Below are positions 27,433 to 38,290 of a DNA stretch of 64,000 nt, piece by piece. This stretch comes from Aliiroseovarius sp. M344 (GTDB taxonomy: Bacteria > Pseudomonadota > Alphaproteobacteria > Rhodobacterales > Rhodobacteraceae), in the NCBI RefSeq assembly GCF_025140835.1, contig NZ_CP081153.1:1240001-1304000 (forward strand), given 5' to 3'. The notes below the pieces were generated by a model. The model ran no database searches. It was not told the origin of the DNA and saw nothing but the letters and a program-made list of their open reading frames with translations. Numbering within the stretch: the stretch's first letter is position 1; every line of letters begins with the position of its first letter. The position numbers and the translations under genes are program-made.

Positions 27433-28605
27433 TCAAATGGGAAGGTAGTCCAGCCTGTCTCCGACTTCCCGCGCCGGGTCTGAGGGCGGCCGGATCGCCA
27501 ATGCGTTGGCCTGCGCCAGCACGCTCAGCAAGGCGCTGTCCTGACTGTTGAATATGGTGATCTCGTCGCCATCAACGCGCGCGCGCATGTAGTGTTCGCG
27601 CGGCCCGTTCTGTGCCACTGCTGCGGTCAGTGCGGCGGTTTTGCGCGGGGCAGGTGCCGCGCCCAAGCCCAGCATGGCGCGCAGGGCGGGTACCAGAAAG
27701 ACATGCCCGCAGACCATGGATGAGACGGGATTGCCCGGCAGGCCAATCATCACAGTATCGCCAATACGTCCTGCCATCAAAGGTTTTCCGGGGCGCATCA
27801 AGACCTTATAGAAGCTTTGGTCCATACCCATGTCGGTGGCCACATCGCCGACCAGATCATGGTCACCCACCGACGCGCCGCCGATTGTCACGATCAGATC
27901 AGCGTCCGCGGCCAGTTCGAACGCAGTGCGCAGGCTGGCCGCATTGTCGCGCGCAATGGGCAATATGCGGGCATGGCCGCCATTGGTCTCGATCAGCGCC
28001 TTCAGGCCAAAGGAATTGGACGCGATGATCTGATCCGGGCCGGGAACCTCGCCCGGCATGACCAGCTCGTCGCCGGTGGCCAGAAGCGCCACGATGGGTT
28101 TGCAGGCCACGCACAAGCTGGGGACGTTCATCGCTGCCGCCAAGGCCAGATCGGCGGGCGACAACACACGCGGGGCAGGGAGCGTATCGCCGGGGGCAAA
28201 GTCGGCACCGGCGGGTCGCACGTGAGGACCTGCATCGAGTTTGCGCGCCAAAGTGATCAGGTCGCCTTTGCGGTCAACATCTTCCTGAATGATAACGCGA
28301 TCCGCGCCGTCCGGCATTGGAGCGCCGGTGAAAATCCGCACGCATTCGCCGGGGCCAATACGGCCATCATATCCATGACCTGCCGCGCTTTCGCCAATGA
28401 CACGGAACATCGCTTCGGGGTCTGCCTCGACACCATTCAGCGCATAGCCGTCCATCGCGGACGCGGCGAAAGGCGGTTGCAGGCGTGTCGCGGTGACAGG
28501 TGCGGCAAGGACACGGTTAACGGCGTCGGCCAGCGGCACGTCTTCGGTGCCCAGCGGCGCAACGAGCTTAAAGATCGCGTCCAGTGCCTCGGTCACCGTG
28601 ATCAT
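27433..28605 (-). CDS. moeA: Molybdopterin molybdotransferase
   Basis: Inserts molybdate into adenylated molybdopterin. The 390-residue protein shows the MoeA core: GDELVMPGE, the GGASVGDHDLV loop and GLPGNPVSSMVCG. Its start overlaps the moaC stop by one base (TGATG), so it is coupled to that cofactor gene. An alternative start is not needed. The order trpC-moaC-moeA is known in related bacteria. Confidence 0.95.
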   Translation of the reverse strand: MITVTEALDAIFKLVAPLGTEDVPLADAVNRVLAAPVTATRLQPPFAASAMDGYALNGVEADPEAMFRVIGESAAGHGYDGRIGPGECVRIFTGAPMPDGADRVIIQEDVDRKGDLITLARKLDAGPHVRPAGADFAPGDTLPAPRVLSPADLALAAAMNVPSLCVACKPIVALLATGDELVMPGEVPGPDQIIASNSFGLKALIETNGGHARILPIARDNAASLRTAFELAADADLIVTIGGASVGDHDLVGDVATDMGMDQSFYKVLMRPGKPLMAGRIGDTVMIGLPGNPVSSMVCGHVFLVPALRAMLGLGAAPAPRKTAALTAAVAQNGPREHYMRARVDGDEITIFNSQDSALLSVLAQANALAIRPPSDPAREVGDRLDYLPI

Positions 28606-29102
28606 CAGCTTGCCTCAGCATCTCGCGCATAAGTGCCGGATTTCCCGCCTTCTTTGCGCAACAGGCGGATGTCTGTGATCTCCATGCCTTTTTCGGCCGC
28701 CTTAAGCATGTCATAGACCGTCAGACAGGCAACAGACACAGCGGTCAGCGCCTCCATCTCGACCCCGGTTTGGCCGCCGGTCTTGACGGTCGCGGTGATG
28801 CGGACGCCGGACAAATCAGGTTTGGGTTCGAGCTCCAAGGCGACTTTGGTGATCGGCAGGGGGTGGCATAGCGGGATCAGGTCAGCGGTGCGTTTCGCGC
28901 CCATAATCCCGGCCAGGCGCGCAACACCCAAAACGTCGCCTTTCTTGGCCGAACCAGAGGTCACAAGCGCCAGAGTTTCAGCCGTCATCTTGACGAAGCC
29001 TTCGGCCAGCGCGATGCGATCCGTCACGGCTTTGTCCGAGACATCGACCATATGGGCTTGCCCGTCCGCATCGAAATGGGTGAGGGGGGATTTGTCGCTC
29101 AT
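28605..29102 (-). CDS. moaC: Cyclic pyranopterin monophosphate synthase
   Basis: Performs the second step of molybdenum cofactor synthesis. The protein is 165 residues. Signature segments are PLCHPLPI and [24 protein letters not shown]. It overlaps trpC by four bases upstream and moeA by one base downstream, so it is fully embedded in the trpGDC-moaC-moeA operon. No moaA is in the window. Confidence 0.95.
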   Translation of the reverse strand: MSDKSPLTHFDADGQAHMVDVSDKAVTDRIALAEGFVKMTAETLALVTSGSAKKGDVLGVARLAGIMGAKRTADLIPLCHPLPITKVALELEPKPDLSGVRITATVKTGGQTGVEMEALTAVSVACLTVYDMLKAAEKGMEITDIRLLRKEGGKSGTYARDAEAS

Positions 29103-29899
29103 GCGGGCACCGGATTGGCCAGAATGGCGCGGGTTGCGGCCTCGACATCGTCCTGACGCATCAGGCTTTCGCCGATCAGAAAGCTGCGCGCGCCATGTTC
29201 TGCCATATCAGCCAGATCTTTGGGTGTGAAAAGACCGCTTTCGCACACCAGATGACGACCAGCAGGGGCGAGTTTCGACAGGCGGCGGGTGGTATCGAGT
29301 GTGGTCTCAAATGTTTTCAGATTGCGGTTGTTGACACCCAGAAGTGGCGACTTCAACGCAACCGCGCGTTCCAGCTCGGCTTCATCATGCACCTCGATCA
29401 GAACGTCCATGCCCCATGAAAAGGCAGCGTCTTCAAGCTCTTGCGCCTGAGCATCTTCCACGGACGCCATGATGATCAGGATGCAGTCAGCCCCCAACGC
29501 GCGCGCCTCGGCCACCTGATAGGTGTCATACATGAAGTCCTTGCGCAGAGCGGGCAGGCTGACCGCTGCACGGGCGGCAACGAGGAACTCATCCGCACCC
29601 TGAAAGGATGGGGTGTCTGTCAGAACCGACAGGCAGGTCGCGCCGCCAGCCTCATAGGCTTTGGCGATGGCGGGCGGGTTGAAATCGGCCCGGATCAAAC
29701 CTTTGGACGGGCTGGCCTTTTTGACCTCGGCAATCAGGCCATAACCTGTTTCGGCGGCGTTCATCAGCGATGTCGCGAAGCCGCGCGTCGGTGATGCGCC
29801 ACGGGCGGCGGCCTCAACGTCAGCCAGAGGGCGGGCGGCTTTGCACGCGGCCACGTGGTCCAGTTTGTAGGCTTTGATTTTGTCTAAAACGGTGCTCAT
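29099..29899 (-). CDS. trpC: Indole-3-glycerol phosphate synthase
   Basis: Closes the indole ring in tryptophan synthesis. The 266-residue TIM barrel has [12 protein letters not shown] (catalytic lysine), [13 protein letters not shown] and [13 protein letters not shown]. It follows trpD by 57 bases and overlaps moaC by four. It is a separate enzyme, not fused to TrpF. Confidence 0.96.
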   Translation of the reverse strand: MSTVLDKIKAYKLDHVAACKAARPLADVEAAARGASPTRGFATSLMNAAETGYGLIAEVKKASPSKGLIRADFNPPAIAKAYEAGGATCLSVLTDTPSFQGADEFLVAARAAVSLPALRKDFMYDTYQVAEARALGADCILIIMASVEDAQAQELEDAAFSWGMDVLIEVHDEAELERAVALKSPLLGVNNRNLKTFETTLDTTRRLSKLAPAGRHLVCESGLFTPKDLADMAEHGARSFLIGESLMRQDDVEAATRAILANPVPA

Positions 29900-29956
29900 G
29901 GGCTTGGTCTATGCCTTCATGGTCGGGGTAGCAAGGCGAAGCCGCCGTGCCAAATG

Positions 29957-30973
29957 TCAGGCGCTCGACGTCAGGGCGGCCAGCGCCTCGATCTTCGCTT
30001 TGGCCGCGCCGTTGTCGATGCTTTCAGCGGCCATTTCGACGCCGGTTTTCAGGTCACTGGCCTTATCGGCAACAACCAAGGCGGCGGCGGCGTTCAACAG
30101 CACCGCATCGCGGAACGCTGATGCCTCGCCTGCCAGCAGCGCACGAAATGCGATTGCATTTTCAGCAGGTTCGCCGCCCAGAATCGACGCCAGTTTGTGC
30201 ACCGGCAATCCTGCGTCCTCTGGGTGGATCTCACGCGCGTGAATTTTGTTATTTTCAAGGGCGGCCACCGATGTGGGGCCAGTGATCGAAATCTCGTCCA
30301 TCCCATCGGCTCCATGCACCAGCCACGCCTTTTCAGACCCAAGCGCCTGAAGGGTCTCGGCCATCGGGAAGATCAGGTCGGCGGCGAACGCGCCGGTCAG
30401 TTGCCGTTTCACGCCTGCCGGGTTGGTCAGCGGGCCAAGGATGTTGAAGATGGTCTTGCAGCCCATTTCCTGTCGCACCGGCATGACATGTTTCATAGCC
30501 GGATGGTGCATCGGGGCCATCATGAAGCCGATGCCAACCTCGTTGATGGCGCGTTCAGCCACATCAGCGCCGACCATGACATTTACGCCCATTTCGGTCA
30601 GCGCATCCGCAGCACCCGATTTTGATGACAGATTGCGGTTGCCGTGCTTGGCCACGGTTACGCCCGCGCCAGCCACAACAAATGCAGTGGCGGTCGAGAT
30701 GTTTAGCGTGCCCATCCCGTCGCCACCAGTGCCAACGATGTCCATCGCACCTTCGGGGGCAGAGACTTTGGCGCATTTTGCGCGCATAACAGCCGCCGCC
30801 GCGGAATACTCCGCAACGCTTTCCCCGCGCGCCCGCATGGCGGCCAGCAATGCACCGATCTGGGCAGGGGTCGCGCGCCCTTCGAACAGTTCTTCGAACG
30901 CGGCTTCAGCCTGTGCGCGTGACAACGGCCCTTCGGTGGCCGCATAGATCAGGGGTTTCATCGCGTCGGTCAT
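29957..30973 (-). CDS. trpD: Anthranilate phosphoribosyltransferase
   Basis: Joins anthranilate to PRPP. The 338-residue protein shows the glycine-rich [15 protein letters not shown] motif and [19 protein letters not shown] segment of the family. Its start overlaps the trpG stop by four bases (ATGA). Confidence 0.96.
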   Translation of the reverse strand: MTDAMKPLIYAATEGPLSRAQAEAAFEELFEGRATPAQIGALLAAMRARGESVAEYSAAAAVMRAKCAKVSAPEGAMDIVGTGGDGMGTLNISTATAFVVAGAGVTVAKHGNRNLSSKSGAADALTEMGVNVMVGADVAERAINEVGIGFMMAPMHHPAMKHVMPVRQEMGCKTIFNILGPLTNPAGVKRQLTGAFAADLIFPMAETLQALGSEKAWLVHGADGMDEISITGPTSVAALENNKIHAREIHPEDAGLPVHKLASILGGEPAENAIAFRALLAGEASAFRDAVLLNAAAALVVADKASDLKTGVEMAAESIDNGAAKAKIEALAALTSSA

Positions 30974-31551
30974 GCCGGCACCTTTGTTCTTTTCAAGAAA
31001 TTTTCAAGCATAGCATGGCCGTGTTCGGATCGGATGCTTTCGGGATGGAATTGCACGCCTTCGACCTCAAGCTCTTTGTGACGCAGGCCCATGATCAAGC
31101 CATTGTCCAGTTCGGCGGTGATTTCCAGACAATCTGGCAGGGTGTCCCGATCAACCACAAGCGAGTGATAGCGCGTTGCCAGCAACGGCGAGGGCAATCC
31201 CTCGAACACACCTTTCCCCTCATGCCGGATTTCACCCATCTTTCCATGTACGATCTCAGGGGCGCGGACGACGTGGCCGCCAAACGCCTCGCCAATGGCT
31301 TGGTGACCAAGACAAACGCCAAAAAGCGGCACTTTTGCTTCTGCCGCGGCTGCGGTCAGGGCAAGACAAATGCCAGCCTGCGCCGGATCACAAGGGCCGG
31401 GCGACAAGACGATTCCATCCGCCCCCATGCCCATTGCCTGTTGAACATCCAGCGCATCGTTACGTTTGACCACCACCTCAGCCCCAAGTTCGCCAAAATA
31501 GTGGACGAGGTTGTAGGTAAAGCTGTCATAGTTATCGATCAGCAGGATCAT
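30970..31551 (-). CDS. trpG: Anthranilate synthase component II (glutamine amidotransferase)
   Basis: Supplies ammonia from glutamine to anthranilate synthase, and possibly to aminodeoxychorismate synthase. The 193-residue protein carries the class I triad: cysteine in [12 protein letters not shown] and histidine-glutamate in VQFHPESI. The start at 31551 ([14 protein letters not shown]) matches family N-termini; the longer frame to 31683 is rejected. It heads the trpG-trpD-trpC-moaC-moeA operon. trpE is not in the window. Confidence 0.95.
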   Translation of the reverse strand: MILLIDNYDSFTYNLVHYFGELGAEVVVKRNDALDVQQAMGMGADGIVLSPGPCDPAQAGICLALTAAAAEAKVPLFGVCLGHQAIGEAFGGHVVRAPEIVHGKMGEIRHEGKGVFEGLPSPLLATRYHSLVVDRDTLPDCLEITAELDNGLIMGLRHKELEVEGVQFHPESIRSEHGHAMLENFLKRTKVPA

Positions 31552-31681
31552 CTTGCGGCCTTTCGCCAAAGTTGTACCAGCAGGGGTTACGTCCTGCGTT
31601 TGTCGGGCTATACATGATCTACGCAAGCGCCAAGGGTCAAGTGCGGTGCGCGTGAAGTTGAGGTTTCGAGGAGAGAAAGCC

Positions 31682-32998
31682 ATGGCAAAAGGCTTCCTGT
31701 CAGGTGTTTTGGCCGGGACTGTCGTTTCAGTCCTTGGTCTTGGTGTTGTGTCGTTGCAGCTTTCCCCGGTGGATCCGGGTCGTTTTGATCCACCGCCTGT
31801 TGACCAAGATCAGGCCCCTGTTGATGATGCAGCGCAAGCAACTGCAGATGCGCCGGCCGTGAGTGACACGCCACCTGATGCGATCAGTGCGCCAGATGCG
31901 CCGACTGATGTGGACACCGCCGAGGTCGTGCCCGAGGTCGAAGTGCAAGTGCCTGATGTTCCAGCGTCGCCATCTGAACCGGCAGCGCCTGACAATGTTG
32001 CTCAGGCCGAAACTGACGCTCCACCGGCAACGCCCGTTGCAGAGCCTGCTGATACCCAACCAGAAACGGTTCAGCCTGAAGTGGCTCAGCCTGAGTCCGC
32101 CGTCACAGACGATGTAACTGACGGCACGGACGAGGGCGCAGCCGCCGATTTGCCGCAATCCATCCCCGATCTGGCCAATACACCGCAAATCAAAAGCGAT
32201 CCGGTCGCCCCAATTGGAGACATCGCTGAGGGTGTCACGACCAACCGTTTGCCGACGATCGACGGTCCGTCTGAGGGCGGTGACGCTGCGGCCTCAGATC
32301 CGGGTCCGATTTTGGCCGGCTTGCCGACGCTGGCAATCGATCAGAATGCGAGCCCGTTCACCAACCCTGAAGGACGTCCGTTGATGTCAATTGTGCTGGT
32401 TGACCAAGGGGCCGCGCGCCAAGCGCTTGGCGACCTTAAGAACCTGCCTTTTCCGATCAGCTTCGTTGTTGATGCGAACGCCGCCGACGCGGCCCAAGCT
32501 GTCGCCTATTATCGCGGCGCCGGGGCCGAAGTGATCGTCGCCCCTGTTTTGCCTGCCGAGGCGACCCCAACCGACGCCGAAGTGAACTTTCAGGTGCAGG
32601 CACCGTTGTTGGATCAAGCCGTTGCCGTTTTCATGGGTGAAAACAGCGGCTTCCAAGGTGACAGCCAGCTTGCCGCTCAGATATCGGAAATCCTGGTCGC
32701 CAGCGGCCATGGGCTGGTCTCGGCCCCGCAGGGTCTGAATACCGGCCATAAAACAGCGCTGAAAACCGGCGTCGCCTCTGGCCTTGTGTTCCGCGAGCTG
32801 GATGCAGATGGACAGGACGGCAAAGTCATCCGCCGCTTTCTGGACAACGCAGCCTTCAAGGCCGGTCAGGAAAATGGCGTGATCATGATGGGGCAGGCGC
32901 GGGTTGAAACCGTGCAGGCGTTGATCGAATGGAGCCTTGGAAATCGGGTGAAATCTGTGGCGATGGCCCCCATCTCGGCACTGCTGCTGGACGGCTGA
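31682..32998 (+). CDS. Divergent polysaccharide deacetylase (YibQ/DUF610)
   Basis: A 438-residue envelope protein. Residues 1-28 are an N-terminal hydrophobic anchor or signal; residues of about 30-190 are a low-complexity linker rich in Pro, Ala, Asp, Val and Glu; residues of about 220-438 form the divergent NodB-like deacetylase domain ([31 protein letters not shown]). The metal-binding pattern of classical deacetylases is not obvious, as usual in this branch, so activity on a glycan is uncertain. AGGAG lies shortly before the ATG at 31682. Divergent from trpG. Confidence 0.87.
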   Translation: MAKGFLSGVLAGTVVSVLGLGVVSLQLSPVDPGRFDPPPVDQDQAPVDDAAQATADAPAVSDTPPDAISAPDAPTDVDTAEVVPEVEVQVPDVPASPSEPAAPDNVAQAETDAPPATPVAEPADTQPETVQPEVAQPESAVTDDVTDGTDEGAAADLPQSIPDLANTPQIKSDPVAPIGDIAEGVTTNRLPTIDGPSEGGDAAASDPGPILAGLPTLAIDQNASPFTNPEGRPLMSIVLVDQGAARQALGDLKNLPFPISFVVDANAADAAQAVAYYRGAGAEVIVAPVLPAEATPTDAEVNFQVQAPLLDQAVAVFMGENSGFQGDSQLAAQISEILVASGHGLVSAPQGLNTGHKTALKTGVASGLVFRELDADGQDGKVIRRFLDNAAFKAGQENGVIMMGQARVETVQALIEWSLGNRVKSVAMAPISALLLDG

Positions 32999-33038
32999 TC
33001 AGGATGAATTGGCGCGGTTAACGCCGCAGGTGACGTTG

Positions 33039-33824
33039 CTATCGTCCTGTCATACTTGCCTTAAGCTCGACGATTGACTTCCCCAATCGGAATGGGGCGG
33101 CAAAGCTGACCAGACAAAGCGCAAGAATTTGAAGCACCAGAATACTGGAATGCGATTGCAAGTATTCCCATTCGTCTTTCAGTTTGCCGACGTGTTCAAT
33201 TAACTCATCATAGCTTTGCGCGATGACAAGGTAGTCAGCAGCTATGGACGGCTCAGAAATCTGGGTTTTCTCTACGGCCTCTTTGGTCTCGGAGTCGAGC
33301 GCTGTGAAGACCAGAAATCGTTCAATATCAAAGGATTCAAGACGTTCCACCATCTGACGCATGTCGCCATCCCCCTCTGTTTTCTCGGCATTGTGACTGC
33401 CAAACAGGAAGCTGAGATTTGCCAGAGGTGCCACCTCGTCAGTGACGGCAATAAATAGAGGCAGGTCAGTGTTTGCGGCGGTTGACGCAGAAAGAAACTC
33501 AACTTTTTCGCACAAAACCGCGGTACTGGTGGTGTTGGCCGTTTCGCAAAACCTCAGCCGAAACCGCGCCGCATCGCGATCAAATGCAGCTGTCGCGCTG
33601 TAAGCGAGGTCGATCTGCCGGTCCAGACGTGAACTGTCGGCGGTATAAAACCCTGCTACGATGGCGACCAACGCGCCAACACCCCCCAGCAACACCCAGA
33701 CCAGATCGGCAAATTTCCAAGCGCTGTGGCCAGCAGGTTTGCGAAATAGAAAAGCAGTTCCTATCGCGCCGACGACAAAAAGAGAAAGCAGAAGTTCCAG
33801 TTGGTTGCTGACAGTAAACATCAT
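33039..33824 (-). CDS. Membrane protein of unknown function
   Basis: A 261-residue protein: two N-terminal hydrophobic helices (about 8-27 and 42-62), a long soluble region (about 65-225) with many acidic residues and two cysteines, and a C-terminal hydrophobic helix (about 228-245). The soluble region is predicted on one side of the membrane and is largely helical (MRQMVERLESFDIERFL, IEHVGKLKDEWEYLQ). I recognise no family. It stands alone, convergent with the deacetylase gene, and its GC content is slightly below its neighbours. Confidence 0.7.
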   Translation of the reverse strand: MMFTVSNQLELLLSLFVVGAIGTAFLFRKPAGHSAWKFADLVWVLLGGVGALVAIVAGFYTADSSRLDRQIDLAYSATAAFDRDAARFRLRFCETANTTSTAVLCEKVEFLSASTAANTDLPLFIAVTDEVAPLANLSFLFGSHNAEKTEGDGDMRQMVERLESFDIERFLVFTALDSETKEAVEKTQISEPSIAADYLVIAQSYDELIEHVGKLKDEWEYLQSHSSILVLQILALCLVSFAAPFRLGKSIVELKASMTGR

Positions 33825-34078
33825 GTGCAGAGTTTACGGCCAGTTGCCGCGCTTGCAACGCAGTTGGCACGAAACTTTCGAAAACACTGATGAACCCGCG
33901 AGGTTTTGATGAGCTTGATTGAAGGCGTAATCGGCCCGGTGTCTGTCATGGGTAACTCCTGCGGGTCAGACGATCAGAGATGACGTTTGAGCAAAATCAT
34001 GCTATGCAGACGCCGTAAGTCTGCACAATGGGGCAGGTATCTTCGGCACGAAACTTCCAATCATAGAAGGAAGATCAG

Positions 34079-34411
34079 ATGTCGTTTTATATGTTCAAAG
34101 GTCAATATAGTACGGATTCCCTGCGGTCTCTTGTCGAGAAACCGCAAGATCGCGAAGCCGCCGCCGGGAAGATGATCTCGGCGTTGGGTGGTAAGTTGCA
34201 TCATTTGTTTTTTTGCTTTGGCGAAGATGATGTCATGGCGTTGATTGAAGCACCAAGTGACGAGGTCATGGCCGCCTGCGCGCTGGTTGTCGGTGCGTCC
34301 GGAACGATGGCTGGTGGATCGACCACCAAGCTCATGACCAGCAAAGAGGCCATGTCCGCGATGAAAAAGGCGCAGGAAGGCCAAAAATCCTATCAGGCCG
34401 TGGCAAGCTAA
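34079..34411 (+). CDS. GYD-domain protein
   Basis: A 110-residue ferredoxin-like alpha/beta-barrel protein. The family layout is visible: YMFKGQYSTDSLRSLVEKPQDR, an LGGKLHHLFFCFGEDDVMALIEAP strand pair and a final helix. The family function is unknown. AAGGAAG lies upstream. It converges with eno and shares its terminator. Confidence 0.85.
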   Translation: MSFYMFKGQYSTDSLRSLVEKPQDREAAAGKMISALGGKLHHLFFCFGEDDVMALIEAPSDEVMAACALVVGASGTMAGGSTTKLMTSKEAMSAMKKAQEGQKSYQAVAS

Positions 34412-34436
34412 TCCGATTGCCCGACACACAATGACT

Positions 34437-34463
34437 AAAGGCCGGAGCGTCGCCCCGGCCTTT
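34437..34463. terminator. Bidirectional terminator between GYD gene and eno
   Basis: AAAGGCCGG pairs with CCGGCCTTT across nine bases. Confidence 0.85.
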
Positions 34464-34486
34464 ACCATAACCTGCCGATGGGCACC

Positions 34487-35788
<1,302 letters not shown>

Positions 35789-35840
35789 TCAGTTGAGGCT
35801 CTTTAGCCTGTTGAAGGCGTCACGACAACAGGATTGGAAA

Positions 35841-36716
35841 TTATTCGCGTGCGCGCGCCCTCTGTTCGCGCAGGAATGTATAGATGCCAGTGCCAATCAC
35901 GATGCTTGCCCCAAGATAGGTCAAATTGTCCGGGTCTTCCCCAAACACGAGGATACCCAGAATGATCGAGAAGATGAGCCGCGAATATCGGAACGGCATA
36001 ATGATCGACGTTTCGGCCACGCGCAGGGCAATGACGATGGCATAATAGCCCGAGACGCCGAAAATCGTCGCACCCAACATCAACAGCCACCCCGTTTGGT
36101 CAGGAACGACGAAGGACCCGCTGACGGGGATGAGCATTGCGCCTGCGGGCGCGCAGACAAGAAACGCATAAAACGCTACGCTGGCTGACGGGATCGTCGG
36201 GTCAAGCTGGCGGGTCAGAAGGTCGCGCAACGCGATGCCAAACACCGCGGCGATGGGAAGAAGGGCAGCCATCTGGAAACCGTCCGCGCCGGGGCGAATA
36301 ATCAAAAGCACCCCAATAAAGCCAATGCCGATGGCGCTCCATCGACGCCAGCCGACCTGTTCACCCAGAAAAAGCGCAGCACCTGCGGTGGTTGCCAGTG
36401 GCATAGCCTGAAACACCGCCAGCACCGTCGACAGCGGGACGAGGGACAGGGCGGTCACAAAGAACATCGCCGACACGGCTTCGGAGGCATTGCGCCATAG
36501 CATAGCCCGCGATCGCATGTCGCGGTGTACCAGCGGGGCAAGCGTGCCACGCTGCACAAAGGTGATGATCGCAAAGGCCACCGCACCGCCAACCCCCAGA
36601 AGAAACAGGGTTTGCGATGTGGGCATTTCCTGTGTCATCGACTTGATGAAAACGTCTTCCAACGCGAACGCAGCCATCGCGAAGATGATCAAAAGAATTC
36701 CACGGATGTTCTGCAT
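35841..36716 (-). CDS. DMT-superfamily (EamA) transporter
   Basis: A 291-residue inner-membrane protein with about ten hydrophobic helices in two EamA repeats (MQNIRGILLIIFAMAAFALEDVFIKS near the start; GWLLMLGATIFGVSGYYAIVIALRVAE in the second half). It probably exports a metabolite or amino acid; the substrate cannot be told. The start at 36716 is chosen because the family begins shortly before the first helix; the frame continues upstream without support. Confidence 0.88.
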   Translation of the reverse strand: MQNIRGILLIIFAMAAFALEDVFIKSMTQEMPTSQTLFLLGVGGAVAFAIITFVQRGTLAPLVHRDMRSRAMLWRNASEAVSAMFFVTALSLVPLSTVLAVFQAMPLATTAGAALFLGEQVGWRRWSAIGIGFIGVLLIIRPGADGFQMAALLPIAAVFGIALRDLLTRQLDPTIPSASVAFYAFLVCAPAGAMLIPVSGSFVVPDQTGWLLMLGATIFGVSGYYAIVIALRVAETSIIMPFRYSRLIFSIILGILVFGEDPDNLTYLGASIVIGTGIYTFLREQRARARE

Positions 36717-36829
36717 GGCGCGACACTTCACAGGTTCAGGAAAGCAACCCGGCGACAAGACCCGGTTTTCGAAAGCAAGGCAAGTCGACATCAGTGATGA
36801 ACAAGATCACCTGAAACGATGGGTGAGGG

Positions 36830-37252
36830 TCAGGTCTTGTCTTTCCTGCGCACGCCGTAAAGTTCCAGCCGGTGGCCCTTCAGCTCATAGCCCAGCTTCG
36901 CGGCGATCTTTTCTTGCAGGGCTTCTATCTCGGGGTCCAGAAACTCGATCACCTGCCCAGAGGTCAGGTCGATCAGGTGGTCGTGATGGTCGCGATCCGC
37001 GCTTTCATAGCGTGCGCGTCCATCGCCAAACTCGTTTTTGACAAGGATGCCCGCTTCCTCAAACAACTTCACTGTGCGATAGACCGTGGCCAGCGAAATG
37101 CGATTGTCTAAACCAGCCGCGCGCGCATGCAGTTCTTCGACATCGGGATGGTCGCGATGCGCTTTTTCTAGAATCCGGGCGATCACTCGGCGCTGCTCGG
37201 TCATGCGCAGGCCCAGATCCTCGCAACGTTTCAATATGGATGGCTCGGACAT
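36830..37252 (-). CDS. Fur-family metal regulator (Fur/Mur type)
   Basis: A 140-residue metal-responsive repressor. The winged helix holds MTEQRRVIARILE and ISLATVYRTVKLFEEAGI; the metal-binding region holds RDHHDHLIDLTSGQVIEF. There is no CxxC zinc site. In alphaproteobacteria this branch mostly senses manganese (Mur) or iron; which applies here is not decidable. The DMT gene downstream is 113 bases away. Confidence 0.9.
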   Translation of the reverse strand: MSEPSILKRCEDLGLRMTEQRRVIARILEKAHRDHPDVEELHARAAGLDNRISLATVYRTVKLFEEAGILVKNEFGDGRARYESADRDHHDHLIDLTSGQVIEFLDPEIEALQEKIAAKLGYELKGHRLELYGVRRKDKT

Positions 37253-37556
37253 GTTGCCCCCGATACTCGATCTGCTTGCCCCCTTATGCCGCGAAATCTC
37301 CCGCGGGGAAATGGTCTGTCGAAATTGAAGTTCAATTGGTGTGACACCACGCGGTGTGATCGGCCTTGATTCGGCGAAACAGCGACAGTTGGCGCGGTTG
37401 CTTGGGGTCTGACAGCCTGGGCCCGCGGGACAAATAGGCCTGTTGCGCCGCGTTTGCGGCCAGCTGCGATGCCCGCTCTTGCCAATCAGGCGAAGAACAT
37501 CCGATATTGGGGGCGCGCGCGGGCCACCCTGCCGCAGTCGGGGATATTGAAATTAA
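37253..37556. other. Intergenic region between the Fur/Mur and TetR genes
   Basis: 304 bases with divergent promoters for the Fur/Mur and TetR genes expected. A minus-strand frame (37332-37613, 93 codons) crosses it and runs 57 bases into the TetR gene; it ends FRRIKADHTAWCHTN and starts poorly. It may be a small gene or a shadow; I do not call it. No terminator or repeat is evident. Confidence 0.45.
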
Positions 37557-38210
37557 TTGACGTCTACTCAAAGCAAAAGGGCCCGGTCCGAGGATCAGAA
37601 GGTTGAACGGCACGACGCGATTCTGTCAGCGGCGCGTGACCTGATTGGCGAATTGGGGTTTGATGGTGTGACGATGAGCGCATTGGCTCAGCGCGCCGGG
37701 CTCGCCAAAGGCACGTTGTATCTTTACGTGCGATCCAAGGAAGAACTGTTCCTGTTGCTGTTTGTTGACGCATTGGAAGACCTTGTCTCGCAATTCGAAA
37801 ACGAACCGGGGTTAAGCACCGACCCGGCGGAATTGGCGACCTATCTGACGGCGCTGGCGCAAAACACGCCGCGGTTTCTGCCGTTGTTTGCCCGGCTGGT
37901 CGCGGTGATCGAAGCGAATGTGGCGGATGAGCCTCTGTTTTCAGCCAAGCGGAGCATGTTGTCGAAAATTGAGCGCTTCACAATTCATATGGCAAAACAC
38001 CTGCAACTTGGTGCCGAGCGGGCCGAAGTGTTGGCGCGCACGTTGATGAACGTTTTGCAGGGCACCGCCCAATTCGACATAACAGCAGACCGCGATCCGG
38101 AAGGATTGCCGGACGATATGCGCGAGGCATTTGCCATGAATGCGTTCGCGTTGAATTTTCAACCCGCCGCCGAGCTGATCCTTTTTGCTGCAAAAGCAAA
38201 GCCCGACTGA
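37557..38210 (+). CDS. TetR/AcrR-family regulator (TTG start)
   Basis: A 217-residue regulator. The N-terminal HTH is clear: RHDAILSAARDLIGELGFDGVTMSALAQRAGLAKGTLYLYVRSKEELF; the C-terminal domain is helical and ligand-binding. An in-frame stop lies directly before the TTG at 37557 and no ATG or GTG fits before the HTH, so translation most likely starts at TTG, with only a weak GGGGA Shine-Dalgarno 12 bases upstream. A target is not evident; the antiporter gene lies convergent downstream. Confidence 0.85.
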   Translation: MTSTQSKRARSEDQKVERHDAILSAARDLIGELGFDGVTMSALAQRAGLAKGTLYLYVRSKEELFLLLFVDALEDLVSQFENEPGLSTDPAELATYLTALAQNTPRFLPLFARLVAVIEANVADEPLFSAKRSMLSKIERFTIHMAKHLQLGAERAEVLARTLMNVLQGTAQFDITADRDPEGLPDDMREAFAMNAFALNFQPAAELILFAAKAKPD

Positions 38211-38290
38211 CTCAGTTAATGAGCAACTCAAGTCGACGCGGTTTTATCAGATATGCTGGTCTGCAAGGTCGGTTGCCGCACCGCGACGCA

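Noticed and set aside
33909..33983. 24-codon plus-strand frame before the GYD gene
   Set aside because: Too short, no Shine-Dalgarno and no family; treated as non-coding leader.
37332..37613. 93-codon minus-strand frame between fur and tetR
   Set aside because: Overlaps the TetR start and has no recognisable features; left uncalled, though its last 40 residues look somewhat protein-like.
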